A DNA stretch of 64,000 nt from Streptomyces cyaneochromogenes (GTDB lineage Bacteria > Actinomycetota > Actinomycetes > Streptomycetales > Streptomycetaceae), in contig NZ_CP034539.1 in the NCBI RefSeq assembly GCF_003963535.1, positions 10,354,001-10,418,000 of the forward strand, read 5' to 3'. The notes beneath the pieces were generated by a model that worked only from the letters and a program-made list of their open reading frames with translations, ran no database searches and was not told where the DNA came from. Positions 43,079 through 53,432 of the stretch are shown in pieces. Every line of letters begins with the position of its first letter. The first letter of the stretch is position 1. Position numbers and translations under genes: made by a program.

Positions 43079-45693
43079 TGGTATCCCTGGGACGGGTGTG
43101 TGCGGCGGGTGGGGGTGTGCTGGGCGAGGAAGCGGGCGACGCGGCTGTGCTGGGCGGCGGCGGCGTGGGTGAGTTCCTCCAGAGGCCGGGATCCGGCCAG
43201 GGCGCGGGCGGCGTGGTTGAGGGCTCCGACGGCTTTGGGACGGGAGTGGTGGGCGAAGACCTCGTCCAGGTGCGGGCCGGTGATTTTCACCGGCCCGATC
43301 CGGCGGCCGCTGACGGTGGCCGAGAGGTAGTGCTCGAACTTGTTGAGCAGGGCGACCTCGTGGGCGCTGGGCCGCTCGCCCCATTCGGCGGTGATCGGCG
43401 CGAGGGCGGTGGTGGAGCCGGCGGTCGAGGAGAGGGTGGAGGCGTTCTGTGTCAGCGACATCCGCACCGCGGCCGGGAGGCGGCCCAGCAGTTGGGTCAT
43501 GCCGTGCACGCTCACCCGGTACTTGCGGAAGTCCTCGAACATCGCGGCGATGGTTTCGGGGGCGGCGCCGGTCAGGGTGATCAGCTCGTCGAAGTACAGC
43601 CGGAACGGGCGCCGCCTGCTTTCGGGCGTGTCGCGGCGCGAGCGCACCGCGCGCAGCAGGTCGCGGGCGATGAGTGCGGTCAGCAGCCGGTCGGTGGGAC
43701 CGTTCCCGGCCGGGCACACCCACACGATCATCCCGGTGTCCATCGCCGCCCGGCTGTTGTAGATGCCGGTCGGCTGGCCGAGGAAAGCGCGGGTGACGGG
43801 GTGGGCGGCCAGCCGGGCGAGCGGGTTGATGACCACGGCGAAGGCGTCCGCGGGCAGGGTGGGGAACACCGTGGTCCACCAGGCGTGGGTCTCCGCATCC
43901 AGCCGGTCGGCCACCGCGGCCAGCGCCGCGGCCCTGAAGCCGGGGTCGGTGATCAGGGCGCGTAGGTGGAAGAGGGTGGCCTGGTCCTCGCGGCGGCCGG
44001 CCTGGCAGGCTGCCTGGTTGACGGCGGTCAGGACGGCCAGGGCGGCGGTGAAGATGGTCAGCGCCCGGGGTGCGGTGGTGTCGTCCCAGCCGAGCACGGA
44101 GGCGAACGCGTCGGTGACCGCCTCGACGACATCGTGCGGCGCCTGCCCTCCGTGCATCGCCAGCGGATTCCACGAGCTCAACAACGGGGCGCGGCTGGAG
44201 GTGTTGAGGTCGATCAGGGCGATGCGCGTCATGAGGTCCTCGTGCGCGAGGAAGGGGGCGGCGCGGGGCCAGGAGTCGCGGTGCGGGTCGAGGAACAGCA
44301 GCCCGCCGCCGGCGTGGGCCCAGCCGACGGCCTGGGCGAGTGCGCGTTCGGTCTTGCCGCCGCCCGCCTTGCCCACCGCGCACTCGAACAGGGTCTCGTC
44401 TGCGTTGGTGGCAACCAGACGCCTGCGGCCGTCCGGCCCCTGGTAGATGCCCTGCAGCAACAGCTTCGGTGTGCCGAAGGCGAAGGTGGGCAGGTCACCG
44501 GCGAGCAGCGGCAGCCGGCAGTGCACGGTGGGCGGTTTGAGCAGGCCCGTCAGCTCTTCCAGGCGTACCCAGTTCGCGCGCGGCGGCCGGCACTGCCCCA
44601 GCTTCCAACGGCGTTCGAAACCGCGCCGGGTGGGCCACTGGTCGGCGCCGATGCGCCACGGCCCCAGCCGGATCCCGCGCATGGCCCACCGCGAGCGGCC
44701 GCCGAACACATCGAGGGCGGCCTGTAGTTGGGCCAGACGGGCCTGGGCGCGGCCTTCGGTGTTGGAGGCGCACATCACCAAGAGCTGTGCGCGCACGAGG
44801 TGGTCGTCCTCGGCGAGTTTGCCCAGTGCCTTGGCTGGATCCACCCGGCGCGGCACCGGCGGCATCACCAGGCGGCGCCCGGCAGCAGCGGCGGGCCTGT
44901 CGCTGAGCAGCTGGCGCAGCTGCGCGCCCAGCGAGTCCTCGATGCCGTTCGCGTCCTGGCGCACCCAGCGCGCGGCCCGCTCGGCCTCGCGCTGTTCCAC
45001 CCGGCGCGCGGCACTCATCAGCTGCCCACGGCGCACACGCAAGACCCACTTGGGCGCACGCTGGATGTCCAGGCGGATTTCGGCGAGGTCGCCCAGTTCA
45101 GCGCGCAGGTCGCACACGGCGTCGACCAGGGGTTGCAGGGGGTCGGGGCTGAGCGGTACCTCGCGCAGCGGGGCGGTGGGTGTGCCGCGCAGGATGAACT
45201 CGGCCCGCACGGTGTGCCGGCGGGGCTCATCGGCGATCGGACGGGCCCGGTGGACGGTGACGTGCTGCCCGAACGGGGCGATGGACAAAAGACGTTCGCC
45301 GCCGGCCGGCCCCTCGACCCGGTAGCGCAGCGGCGCGCTGCCGTCCGCACGCAGCCTGATCTGCACCGCCTTCGACCGGCGCGGCGCCCACCAGGGCATG
45401 CTCGTCGAGGCACGCGCCAGCTGTACCCCGCGGCGGAAGATCTCCTCCAAGCTGGGGTCGAAGCGTGGGCCGGGGACGAGCTCGAGGGCCATCCGCTCGG
45501 CAGAGATCCTCTTCGCCAGGCGGCGCACCACCTGCTCGCCCACGCCCCAGGCCACGGCGACGGCCAGGGCCGGCACATACCAGTGGTCGTGAAGCCAGCC
45601 GGCCGCCTCCACGAGCCAGCTGATCAGGCCAGGGACCTGACCGGAGGCCGTTAGGCAGGCCTGGTCGCTCAGATACGGCGCTGCACCGTCCAT
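43075..45693 (-). CDS. TraG/VirD4-like coupling ATPase
   Basis: 872 residues, ATG at 45693. One N-terminal membrane helix (WYVPALAVAVAWGVGE, about 38-53) anchors it. The nucleotide-binding domain has Walker A GKAGGGKTERALAQAV near residue 440 and a VVINPLARLAAHP block. The C-terminal half includes GMIVWVCPAGNGPTDRLL, LYFDELITLTGAAPETIA (Walker-B-like) and ALLNKFEHYLSATVSGR. Such ATPases deliver DNA or protein to the secretion channel. It lies in the middle of the conjugation operon and overlaps both neighbours. Confidence 0.9.
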   Translation of the reverse strand: MDGAAPYLSDQACLTASGQVPGLISWLVEAAGWLHDHWYVPALAVAVAWGVGEQVVRRLAKRISAERMALELVPGPRFDPSLEEIFRRGVQLARASTSMPWWAPRRSKAVQIRLRADGSAPLRYRVEGPAGGERLLSIAPFGQHVTVHRARPIADEPRRHTVRAEFILRGTPTAPLREVPLSPDPLQPLVDAVCDLRAELGDLAEIRLDIQRAPKWVLRVRRGQLMSAARRVEQREAERAARWVRQDANGIEDSLGAQLRQLLSDRPAAAAGRRLVMPPVPRRVDPAKALGKLAEDDHLVRAQLLVMCASNTEGRAQARLAQLQAALDVFGGRSRWAMRGIRLGPWRIGADQWPTRRGFERRWKLGQCRPPRANWVRLEELTGLLKPPTVHCRLPLLAGDLPTFAFGTPKLLLQGIYQGPDGRRRLVATNADETLFECAVGKAGGGKTERALAQAVGWAHAGGGLLFLDPHRDSWPRAAPFLAHEDLMTRIALIDLNTSSRAPLLSSWNPLAMHGGQAPHDVVEAVTDAFASVLGWDDTTAPRALTIFTAALAVLTAVNQAACQAGRREDQATLFHLRALITDPGFRAAALAAVADRLDAETHAWWTTVFPTLPADAFAVVINPLARLAAHPVTRAFLGQPTGIYNSRAAMDTGMIVWVCPAGNGPTDRLLTALIARDLLRAVRSRRDTPESRRRPFRLYFDELITLTGAAPETIAAMFEDFRKYRVSVHGMTQLLGRLPAAVRMSLTQNASTLSSTAGSTTALAPITAEWGERPSAHEVALLNKFEHYLSATVSGRRIGPVKITGPHLDEVFAHHSRPKAVGALNHAARALAGSRPLEELTHAAAAQHSRVARFLAQHTPTRRTHPSQGYQ

Positions 45694-45895
45694 GTCGATT
45701 CACCCTTCTTCGCTGAAGTCGCTCGCGTGACCTGCAGGTCGGTGATGCGGTAGTTCGGTGGAGGGGCCGCCGCGGTCGGCGCCGATGGCTTCGGTGATGC
45801 GCGCAGCAGGGCCAGCAGGACCGGCTCGCGGCCCGGACTACGGTGGTGAGCAAAAGCAGAAGCAGCGGTGAGCGTGCTCGGCTGGCGGCGGTCAT
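45669..45895 (-). pseudogene. Small operon gene, apparent frameshift
   Basis: ATG 45895 overlaps the NlpC gene stop by ATGA and reads a signal-like start MTAASRARSPLLLLLLTTVV. The conserved-looking continuation RASPKPSAPTAAAPPPNYR then ITDLQVTRATSAKKGESTW is in the -1 frame from about 45840 and ends at 45669, inside the TraG-like start. Joined length is about 75 residues. One missing base explains it. Confidence 0.5.
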
Positions 45896-47043
45896 AGCAG
45901 TCGGGCCCCTCCCGTGTATCCGGGCATCGTGTTGACCGCGTCGACCCGTACGGCGGTGGCCGGCCGGGGCGCGTTGACCATCTGGCCGCCGCCGAGGTAG
46001 ATCCCGACATGGTGGATCGTTGCGTCGCGGCCCGGGACGCGGGCGAAGAACACGAGGTCACCGGGCTTCAAAGCGCTCGTGCCGAGGCCGGCGGCAATCC
46101 GCCTGCCGACGCCGGCTTGGGCGGCCGCGGTGCGCGGCAGGCGGATTCCGACCCTGGAATAGGCGTAGAGGGTCAGCCCCGAACAGTCGAAGCCCTTGAT
46201 GTGTGCGCCGCTTGAACCTCCCGGCGAGCAGCAGAACCCGTAACTCTTGCCGCTGGTGCTGCCGCCGCCCCACGAGTAGGGCACGCCCCGCTGCGTGAGC
46301 GCCGCCTCGATCACGGTGCGGGCCCTGGCGGAGATGTTCTTGAGCTCCGGGTCCTTGGCAGCCACCTGGTACTGGTCGATGAAGCCCAGCACGCCTGCCA
46401 CGTACGCGTTGGAGTGGTTGTACTGGAAGATTGCCGCTTTGAGCTGGGCGCGCTTGGACAGGTCGCGCCCGTTGCCGCACAGGTGGATCGCTGCCCCAAG
46501 GGCGGCGTCGTCGGCGTTGTGCGGGTCCGCCTGCCGGTCGCCGTTCGCGTCCTTGCCGACGTCGTTCCAGGTGGAGGGGAGGAACTGGAACGGGCCGACG
46601 GCGCGCTCGCCTTGGGCGGTACCGTCCCAGCGGCCGTTGTCGGTGTCCGAGAAGACGGTGGTGTTGCCGCCCGCGCCTGAGCCGTTGAGTAGCACTCCGT
46701 AAATCCTGGGGCGGATGTCACCGCCCGCGGAGATGGTGCGGCCCACCGCGTGGTGGGACTCGGCCTTGGCGATGCCGGCCAGGATCGGCCAGCGCATGCC
46801 CCGGCACGTCCGCGCGGCGCGGCCCACTTGTCGGGCTGCCTTCTTGTAGGCGGTGAGCATGCGCGGGGGAATGTCTGCGGCTGTGCCGCCAGCGGCGATC
46901 GCGCCCTCGGGCTGTGCGCCCGGATTGAGTGCGACGTAGGCGCTGATGGCGTTGCCGACCGGAGCGGCGCAGCACACGGCGGCGAACAGCAACAGCACGA
47001 CCCCGCAGACCCACCGCCCGAAACGGCGTCGGCTCGGCTTCAC
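45892..47043 (-). CDS. Lytic transglycosylase-NlpC/P60 cell-wall hydrolase (VirB1-like)
   Basis: 383 residues, ATG at 47043. A membrane anchor or signal at 10-30 (WVCGVVLLLFAAVCCAAPVG) precedes an SLT/lysozyme-like domain (about 80-220; WPILAGIAKAESHHAVGR with the catalytic Glu, then VGPFQFLPSTWNDVGKDANG). The C-terminal NlpC/P60 domain (about 245-383) has the catalytic Cys in IKGFDCSGLTLYAYSRVG and the His in IHHVGIYLGGGQMVN. This two-enzyme design opens peptidoglycan for the transfer channel and is standard in Gram-positive T4SS. It overlaps both neighbours by four bases. Confidence 0.92.
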   Translation of the reverse strand: MKPSRRRFGRWVCGVVLLLFAAVCCAAPVGNAISAYVALNPGAQPEGAIAAGGTAADIPPRMLTAYKKAARQVGRAARTCRGMRWPILAGIAKAESHHAVGRTISAGGDIRPRIYGVLLNGSGAGGNTTVFSDTDNGRWDGTAQGERAVGPFQFLPSTWNDVGKDANGDRQADPHNADDAALGAAIHLCGNGRDLSKRAQLKAAIFQYNHSNAYVAGVLGFIDQYQVAAKDPELKNISARARTVIEAALTQRGVPYSWGGGSTSGKSYGFCCSPGGSSGAHIKGFDCSGLTLYAYSRVGIRLPRTAAAQAGVGRRIAAGLGTSALKPGDLVFFARVPGRDATIHHVGIYLGGGQMVNAPRPATAVRVDAVNTMPGYTGGARLL

Positions 47044-49788
47044 TCCTGTTCACCGCCTGAGCCCTCGGCCTGCCAGCGCTCGCGCATTTCGCGCAACGCC
47101 TGGGCTTGGCGCGTCCGCTCCTGCGACCGCTCAGCCGTACCGCCCGCCGCAGGCCGAGCCGGCGGGCCCTGCATGGCGCGCGCCAGCTCCGGGTCCACCC
47201 GCGCGACGTTCGCGATCGTCTGCCGCCTCAGTTCTGCGGGATCGTCGAGCAGGCGCTGCAATGCCTCCGGTGAGCCCAAGAGGCCCGAACGCCGCGAGGC
47301 GGCAGCCGGGGGGCCGCCGGCGGCACGAGCAGTTGCTGTTCCTGCCGACGTGGCGCTCGGCCGTGTGGCACCGGCGGGGCCCGTCGTGTCGCGCCCCGTG
47401 GCCCTGGTGCCCAGGCGGCGGCCGGGCACGGGGCCCGGGCCGTCGCGGTTGTCGGTGCGGTTACGGATCACTTGGGCGGTGTGCCGCCCCATGTCACCCC
47501 ACGCTCGCCGGTCTTCGCGCACGGTGTTGCGCCAGACCTGCACCTGCTGGCGGGCGTCCTGGGTGTAGCGCGAGCCGCTCTGCCGGGTCCGGCGCACGTT
47601 GGCAGGCAGCCCGACGGTCGCCCCGTAGGCGGCTCGTCCGCTCCGGTTCAGGATGCGGTACCCGCGCAGCCGCACCAGCTGGTTGTGCGCGCGCGTGGAC
47701 AGCAGGGTCCGGTCGGTTTCCTGGTCGTGCAGCACCTGACCGGAGTCGCGGTCGACGACCTGCCTGTCGGCATTGCGGTACCGGTCGGGCGGACCGCCGG
47801 GCAGGGGCGGCCCGGTGCCGCCCGAAGCCGTGGTGCCGCCGGGCGGGCCACCTGCGTGCGGGTCGCCGTCGGCGGTGGGCTTGCGCCACTTGGCCAACTG
47901 CACCGTGTCCGGGCGCTTACCGATCATCAGCCAGTGCGCGCCCTTCGCGCCGAGCCGTGCTCCCAGCCCGCCCACGGCCGCGGCCGTGGTGAGCGGCGCC
48001 AGACCGCGCCGGGCCTCGTCGCCCGCATCGGCGAGCATGGCGCCGGTGTCCACCGGCATGCCCGCCCCGTCGACCACAGACGCCAGCGCGCCCATCAGCC
48101 GCTGACGGGTGCCGAGCATTCCGAACCTGCCCCCGCCGCCGGTGAAGGAGCGCAGTCCGCCGCTGTACCCGCGCAGCGCCGCGGGGGAGTTCATGGCCAG
48201 CGCGGCGCCGAGCTCGGAGGTGTCGCCGGGCAGGTGGGTGCCGCCGACCTTGGCGTAGCGCATCCGCATGGCCATGCGCCGGCCGAAGGAGGTGATCCCG
48301 GTCAGCAGGCGGCGGTGCCCGGCCGCGCCGGCGATGGCGAGGACGTCGATCAGCAGGATCCGCTCCACCATCAAGTCGGGCCCGTCCGTGACGGTGGCGT
48401 CCACGGCGATTCCGAAGAGCGATACGAACGCGCAGATGCCCACTATCGCGAGCACTGCGATGCCCCACAGGGACAGCCACTTCCACACCGCCTGGCGGGG
48501 CGGCCCGGGCAGCATGGCGGCGATGAAGGTGAGCCCGCCCGCGGCCGCGGCCCCGGCGCAGATGCCCTGGGTGCCCAGCAGCACGATCGCGGACGACAGC
48601 AGCATGCCGCAGATGAACAGCGCGGCGATCAGCAGCAGCGCGGCGCCGCCGACCCGCCACCAGGTGGGCTTGTGCGCGTAGGCGGCGCACGCCTTACCGA
48701 CGTCGCCTGCTTTCTTCATGTCGGCGAGGAATGCGGCGAACTCCTGGTCTTCCTCGGTGACCACCGGGGGGGGCGGCGTCCAGCAGTTCACCGCCCGGGG
48801 TCAGCGACGGCAGCTCGCCGCTGCCCGGGTCGTCGTCGTTGTACTTCAGGCAGTGCTCTTTGGCCGGGCCCGCAATGTGGCTGCACGCCTCCTCGGCGTC
48901 CCTGGAGGGGCCACCGGCCTGGTAGCCGCCGATGACCCACTTCAGGTGCACGGCGTAGGCCTTGCTGTCGGACTTCTTGGCCGGGTCGAGGATGCGTCCG
49001 TACTGCAACAGCATGTACGGCTTCACGATCAGCGCGTTGGTCACCGAGTCCTGAAGCGGGCGGGCCACATCGGTTGGCTCGACGGGTGCTGCGGCCTCGC
49101 GCTCCAGGCAGGTGATCTCCGCGTTGCCGGCCAGGTCGTCACACGGGCCATAGCCGGCGAGTTTGCCGCCCCAGTCGTAGGAGTTGACGGTCTCCTGGGC
49201 CACCTCGGCGGCCAGCTGCTGGCCCTGCCCCAACGGCCCGTCCTGGGTGAGGAGATAGTCGGGGCGGACAAACGCGGAGGCGGCGAACGCTGCGATCAGC
49301 AGAGTCAGGAAGATCTCCCCCAGACCGCGCCCGACCTTTCCCAGCACGATCATGAACCCGGCGAACACGAACGCCCAGGCCAGCAGCACACCCTTCAAAC
49401 CGAGGGCGTCGACGACCACGCTCTGGTAGGCGTCGGCGGCCTTCTGCGCCGGTCCGCTGAGGATCCTCAGCAGTGGGAAGGCGAAGGCGACTTCGATCGC
49501 CCACCCCGCCAGCCCCACCAGGAGCCGGATCAGGGTGAACAGCCCGGACAGGGCGAAGGCGAGGGAGTGCGTCTTGAAGCTGACGATGGAGCCGCCTTCG
49601 GCGTTCAGCTCGTAGCCGTTGATCGGCACGCCCTCGGACGAATGGATGTTGAGCGGTGCGAGCAGGTCTGCCGTCTCGCCTGTGCTGCCGGCCGCGTACA
49701 CGACCTGGCTGTTCACCAGGACGAACACGGCCGTGAGCAGCACCACGAAGGCGGCCGAGCGCACGGTGGCGCGGTCTGGGCGCAACAT
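47040..49788 (-). CDS. VirB6/TrbL-like polytopic membrane protein, frameshift at C8 run
   Basis: Start ATG 49788 (MLRPDRATVRSAAF). The first part has a signal-like helix and several membrane segments (LFTLIRLLVGLAGWAIEVAF, VLLAWAFVFAGFMIVLGKVG, IFLTLLIAAFAASAF), with Cys pairs in an external loop (YGPCDD and ITCLERE). At 48766-48773 a run of eight C (G on plus) shifts the frame. With seven C, LLDAAPP joins VVTEEDQEFAAFLADM and continues through more helices (LLLIAALFICGMLLSSAIVL and others) into a Gly/Arg-rich cytoplasmic tail ending at 47040. Restored length is about 915 residues. As in other T4SS, it should form the inner-membrane pore. Confidence 0.8.
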
Positions 49789-49789
49789 T

Positions 49790-50161
49790 TCAGCGCCGCC
49801 TTCGGTCAACCGCGCCCCGGCTGCGGCGCCGCCACACCGCCAAGGCGGCCAGACCGGCTCCGGCTGGCACCAGCCTCCATGTCTCACCGGCGGCATCGTG
49901 CTCAACAGAGGCGGTGCCGGTGTTGTCGCGCGTGCAGTACGCCTTGGCCGGGCCCACGATCAGGTCGCAGGGATCCTCGCGGGGGGAGGGAGGTTGGGAT
50001 TGGGCGGCGAACGCCGCTGCGGTGCGCGGCGACCACGACTCCGGCAGGCTCGCCCCTGCAACCACAGCGAGCATGGCGGCCACAAGGGTGATCACCGTCA
50101 GGATCCTTGTCACGCTGGCCACACGCCGGGGGCGAGACGGGGAGAGAGAAGAAGTGGCCAT
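49790..50161 (-). CDS. Small exported protein of the conjugation operon
   Basis: 123 residues. ATG 50161 overlaps the VirB4-like stop (ATGA). Hydrophobic N-terminal helix (ILTVITLVAAMLAVVAGASL), then a short external part with two cysteines (DPCDLIVGPAKAYCTRDN), and a second weak helix near the C terminus followed by Arg-rich residues. The GPAKAYC motif recalls GPAKEHC in the next gene product, so the two may share a cysteine-containing module. Confidence 0.65.
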   Translation of the reverse strand: MATSSLSPSRPRRVASVTRILTVITLVAAMLAVVAGASLPESWSPRTAAAFAAQSQPPSPREDPCDLIVGPAKAYCTRDNTGTASVEHDAAGETWRLVPAGAGLAALAVWRRRSRGAVDRRRR

Positions 50162-52836
50162 CAGAATGGCTCCTTCGGCCGGACGGTGCCGGGGGTGCTG
50201 GCGGGCGCGGTGCTGGCGCTCGACCGGCTGCCCGGAGTCGTGGTGATAGCCGTGGTGATGCGGGGGATGCGGGGAATGACCGCCTTGACGCGGCCGGTGT
50301 TCTGCCGCGGGCAGGCCAGCAGGAACTCGCCCTCGCGGCCGCGTTGACCCACCGGGGACAGACCGGTGGTCACCAGCCGCAGCAGTTCGCCGTCGTTCGG
50401 GTCCAGGCCGACGAACTCCAGGCCGCGACGGGCGCGTTCGCGATCGGTCGTGCGGGCCAGCGCCCGGTAGGCCATCAGGCCGCGGTCAGGGCCGAGTTCG
50501 GCGGCGTCGTGACTGCCCGCCACGAGCCCGGCGCCGTGTTTGCGGCCGTCGTGGAGGATCTCGTGGACCAGGGCGGTGCCCTCGGCAGACGAGGTGAGCC
50601 AGTACAACTCGTCCAGGACGACCGCGCAAAACCGTGCAGGGTCCTCGAACGCCCGCTGGCGGGCGATCGCGGCGATCAGGTAGAGCACGGCGCGGCCGAT
50701 CAGTGCTTCCAGCGGCTGCTGGTGCAGCACTTCGGGTTTGTCGAAGGCGGCTCTCGGCGGCAGCTTCAGCCCGGCTGTGGTGATCACGATCATGTCGGAG
50801 GCGCTGGAAGCCTCGAGCCGCACGGGGGGCAGCGTCGGGTCGAACACCATCGCCGCGAGCGGGTTGGTGGCCACGACACGCAGGAGACCGGCCAGAGTGG
50901 CGGCCGTGTCCTGGCGTTTGCCGCCCTCGCGCGCCGCGATGTGCTGCAGGACCTCAAGGACGCGGTGCATGGAGGGCCGCTCGCCGCTCGCGGCCTGCTC
51001 GACGGCGTGGTGCAGGACCTCCCCGCTGGTGCTCATCGGGCCGATGCCGAGCTGCAGGGTGAGGTAGGACAGGGCGTAGTGGCGGGCCTGCGGGCCGTCG
51101 AACATGCGCAGCGGGTCGATCGAGGCCTCGGCCCGGGCGGCGTCGATGATCTGGCAGCGGCCCGCGGCCGCATTGCGGGCGAAGGCGGCCCATTCCCGCA
51201 CCGGAGTGCGGTCGATGCAGATCGCGGCCCCGCCGCGCGCCCACACCGCCTCGCAGATCAGTTTCTGCAGGACGCTCTTGCCGGCGCCGAGGTCTCCGAC
51301 GACGCCCATGGACGCGGACGCGTCCTGCTTGGGCGCGTCCGCCACGTTGATCATCACGGGGCGGGTGGTGCCGCAGTCCAGGTCGATCCCGAGGAACATC
51401 CCGTTCGGATCGCCGACCTCACCGAGGGTGAAGGCACCCGACAGCGCCCAGTCCTCGGAGACCTGGTGCTGGGTGAACTCCCGCACCACGCCCGGGCATA
51501 CAGTGCCGGGCAGGCCGAGCGTGAACAGCGTCTCCTGCAAGCCGGCCGGGCGCACCGCCCGATAGTCGGCGCCGGACAGCAGCGCCACCAGAGCGCGGGC
51601 GCGGGCGTCGCAGATCGCCGCGGTCGGTCCCCACACGGTCAGCACGGTCACCGACTGCACCTCGACCTCGACGCTGGTGCGTGACAGGCGGGCGTCCAGC
51701 TCGCCCAGGTCGCGGGCGGCCTCGGTCAGCGAGGTGGGCATGCCGGTGGGGCGGGCGTCGTACTGGTCGGCCTGGTCGACAAGTTCGTTCTTCTTGCGCC
51801 GCACCTGATCGCGCGCCTTGTCCGCGGGCACGAGCGTGAGGTCGACGGTGTAGTCGACGGGGAAATCGAGCGTCTCCAGCTGGGCGAACAGGTCGGCCGC
51901 GTCGCGGCGGACGGCGGGCGGGCACTCCGCCAGCGCCAACTGGGCCTGGTAGCCGGTGCCAGCGTCGGACTCGATCTGCAGCCAGCGCCGCCGCAACGGC
52001 GAGGACGTCCTCAGCCGCCACCAGGCCGCGCGGCCCGACCGCGTGAGGTGGCCCGCGCTCGTGAGGTCCTCAGCGTCGTCGAGGAAGGGATCGATACCGC
52101 CTTCCTGTACCCGCACATGGCCCAGGTCGGCGTAGCTGGGGGAGTGCAGCACCCCTTCCCGGACCTGCCCGCCGTAACCGGTGCTGGCCTCGGCCTCGGC
52201 CAGCAGCGGCTCGTCCAGGCCGCGGTGCAGCGCGTGCTGGATCATCCACACGATCTCCGCCGGACGGGCCGCACGCCATGCAATACCCCCGGCCAGCGCG
52301 GCCTGAACACGCGCGGCCTGCGCGTGGTAGGCGCTCACTTCCCGCCGCGCCACCGGCGCCGCCCGCATGCCCAAGACCGGGGCCAGATCCGCCCACCCCG
52401 CGCTGAACGGGGCGGTCAACTTCCCGCCGGCGCCATGGGTGTGCAGGGGGACGGCCAGCCACAACGTGCGCCGGTGCATCTCCTGCCCGTCCAGCAGTTC
52501 CAAGGTGGCGTCGACGTTCTCCACCCACGGGTGGGCGGCGGGGCCCGGCGCCGTTGCGGGCGGCTCGATGCCCTCGATCATGCGCAAAGCGATCTCACCC
52601 GGATCGACCTGCGCGCACAGCCCGATCAGACGCGGCGCACCGGACAGGGAACGGATCAAGTGGGTGGTCCGGGCGAGCTGTTCATCACCGACCGCGGCCG
52701 GCACGTAGCTGCCCTGCACTCTCTCCTCACCGCGGCCGCTCTCATCCGGGCCGGGATGCAGCCGATAGACGGCCCACACACTGCCGTGCGTGGACCACAC
52801 CAGATGCCCGGCGATATGACGAATCGGCACCCTCAC
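50161..52836 (-). CDS. VirB4/TraC-like conjugation ATPase
   Basis: 891 residues from GTG 52836 (VRVPIRHIAGHLVWSTHGSV), which overlaps the previous stop. The start of the sequence fits the N-terminal domain of Gram-positive VirB4-like proteins. Walker A is VVGDLGAGKSVLQKLICEA near residue 505. Walker B lies in FCAVVLDELYWLTSSAEGTA near residue 735, followed by LVHEILHDGRKHGAGLVAGS. These ATPases power channel assembly and substrate transfer. It is the largest enzyme of the operon and has no apparent membrane helix of its own. Confidence 0.9.
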   Translation of the reverse strand: MRVPIRHIAGHLVWSTHGSVWAVYRLHPGPDESGRGEERVQGSYVPAAVGDEQLARTTHLIRSLSGAPRLIGLCAQVDPGEIALRMIEGIEPPATAPGPAAHPWVENVDATLELLDGQEMHRRTLWLAVPLHTHGAGGKLTAPFSAGWADLAPVLGMRAAPVARREVSAYHAQAARVQAALAGGIAWRAARPAEIVWMIQHALHRGLDEPLLAEAEASTGYGGQVREGVLHSPSYADLGHVRVQEGGIDPFLDDAEDLTSAGHLTRSGRAAWWRLRTSSPLRRRWLQIESDAGTGYQAQLALAECPPAVRRDAADLFAQLETLDFPVDYTVDLTLVPADKARDQVRRKKNELVDQADQYDARPTGMPTSLTEAARDLGELDARLSRTSVEVEVQSVTVLTVWGPTAAICDARARALVALLSGADYRAVRPAGLQETLFTLGLPGTVCPGVVREFTQHQVSEDWALSGAFTLGEVGDPNGMFLGIDLDCGTTRPVMINVADAPKQDASASMGVVGDLGAGKSVLQKLICEAVWARGGAAICIDRTPVREWAAFARNAAAGRCQIIDAARAEASIDPLRMFDGPQARHYALSYLTLQLGIGPMSTSGEVLHHAVEQAASGERPSMHRVLEVLQHIAAREGGKRQDTAATLAGLLRVVATNPLAAMVFDPTLPPVRLEASSASDMIVITTAGLKLPPRAAFDKPEVLHQQPLEALIGRAVLYLIAAIARQRAFEDPARFCAVVLDELYWLTSSAEGTALVHEILHDGRKHGAGLVAGSHDAAELGPDRGLMAYRALARTTDRERARRGLEFVGLDPNDGELLRLVTTGLSPVGQRGREGEFLLACPRQNTGRVKAVIPRIPRITTAITTTPGSRSSASTAPASTPGTVRPKEPF

Positions 52837-53432
52837 CGCACACCCCCGCCCTGCTCGGCCAGCGCATACAGCAGCTGCTGCACCCCCGACACCGGCCGCA
52901 CCGACAACACCGGCTTCGGCTGCGCTGGTACCGGATGCGGCCGGGCACAGGCGCACAGACGTGCCGCACGGCGGCGTGGACGCCGGCCGCCACGGGGCGT
53001 CGCACCGCGGGTCGGCGCGGCTGCGGCGGCCAACCTGGGCGAGGCGGCGGGGGCGCCCTCGAGGGTGAAACCGCCGAGCAGCGCCCGGCCGGCGCGGTCG
53101 CGGGCTGCGCGCCCGCTGATCCGTCCGCCGGCCGGCTGCACGGCGAGCAGTGCCCAGCCCCAGGCAGCCGGCAGCGGGGCCCGCCCCCTGATCTTCGGGC
53201 GGCGCACCGTCCAGATGGCCAGTACCCAGGCCACGATCGGGACCGGGCCCATCCACGACCACCACCCGAACGTCTTGATCAGAACAAAACCGCCGCCGAC
53301 GGCGAGAGCGATCTGAGCGGGCGTGTAGGGGCCCAGCGGGATCCTCCAGTCGGCGACCTTGCCAAGCACCCAAGGGTGGCGGCGCGCGCCGGTGTAGTAG
53401 CGCCCCATCCGCACCTGGCCGGCCCCGCTCAC
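52833..53432 (-). CDS. PrgI/VirB3-like membrane protein
   Basis: 199 residues, ATG at 53432, overlapping neighbours on both sides by four bases. The N-terminal half has two close membrane segments (LAVGGGFVLIKTFGWWSW and IVAWVLAIWTVRRPKIRGR) after VADWRIPLGPYTPAQIA, typical of PrgI/VirB3-like proteins that always precede VirB4. The C-terminal half is Arg/Ala/Pro-rich with no known domain. Confidence 0.8.
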   Translation of the reverse strand: MSGAGQVRMGRYYTGARRHPWVLGKVADWRIPLGPYTPAQIALAVGGGFVLIKTFGWWSWMGPVPIVAWVLAIWTVRRPKIRGRAPLPAAWGWALLAVQPAGGRISGRAARDRAGRALLGGFTLEGAPAASPRLAAAAAPTRGATPRGGRRPRRRAARLCACARPHPVPAQPKPVLSVRPVSGVQQLLYALAEQGGGVR

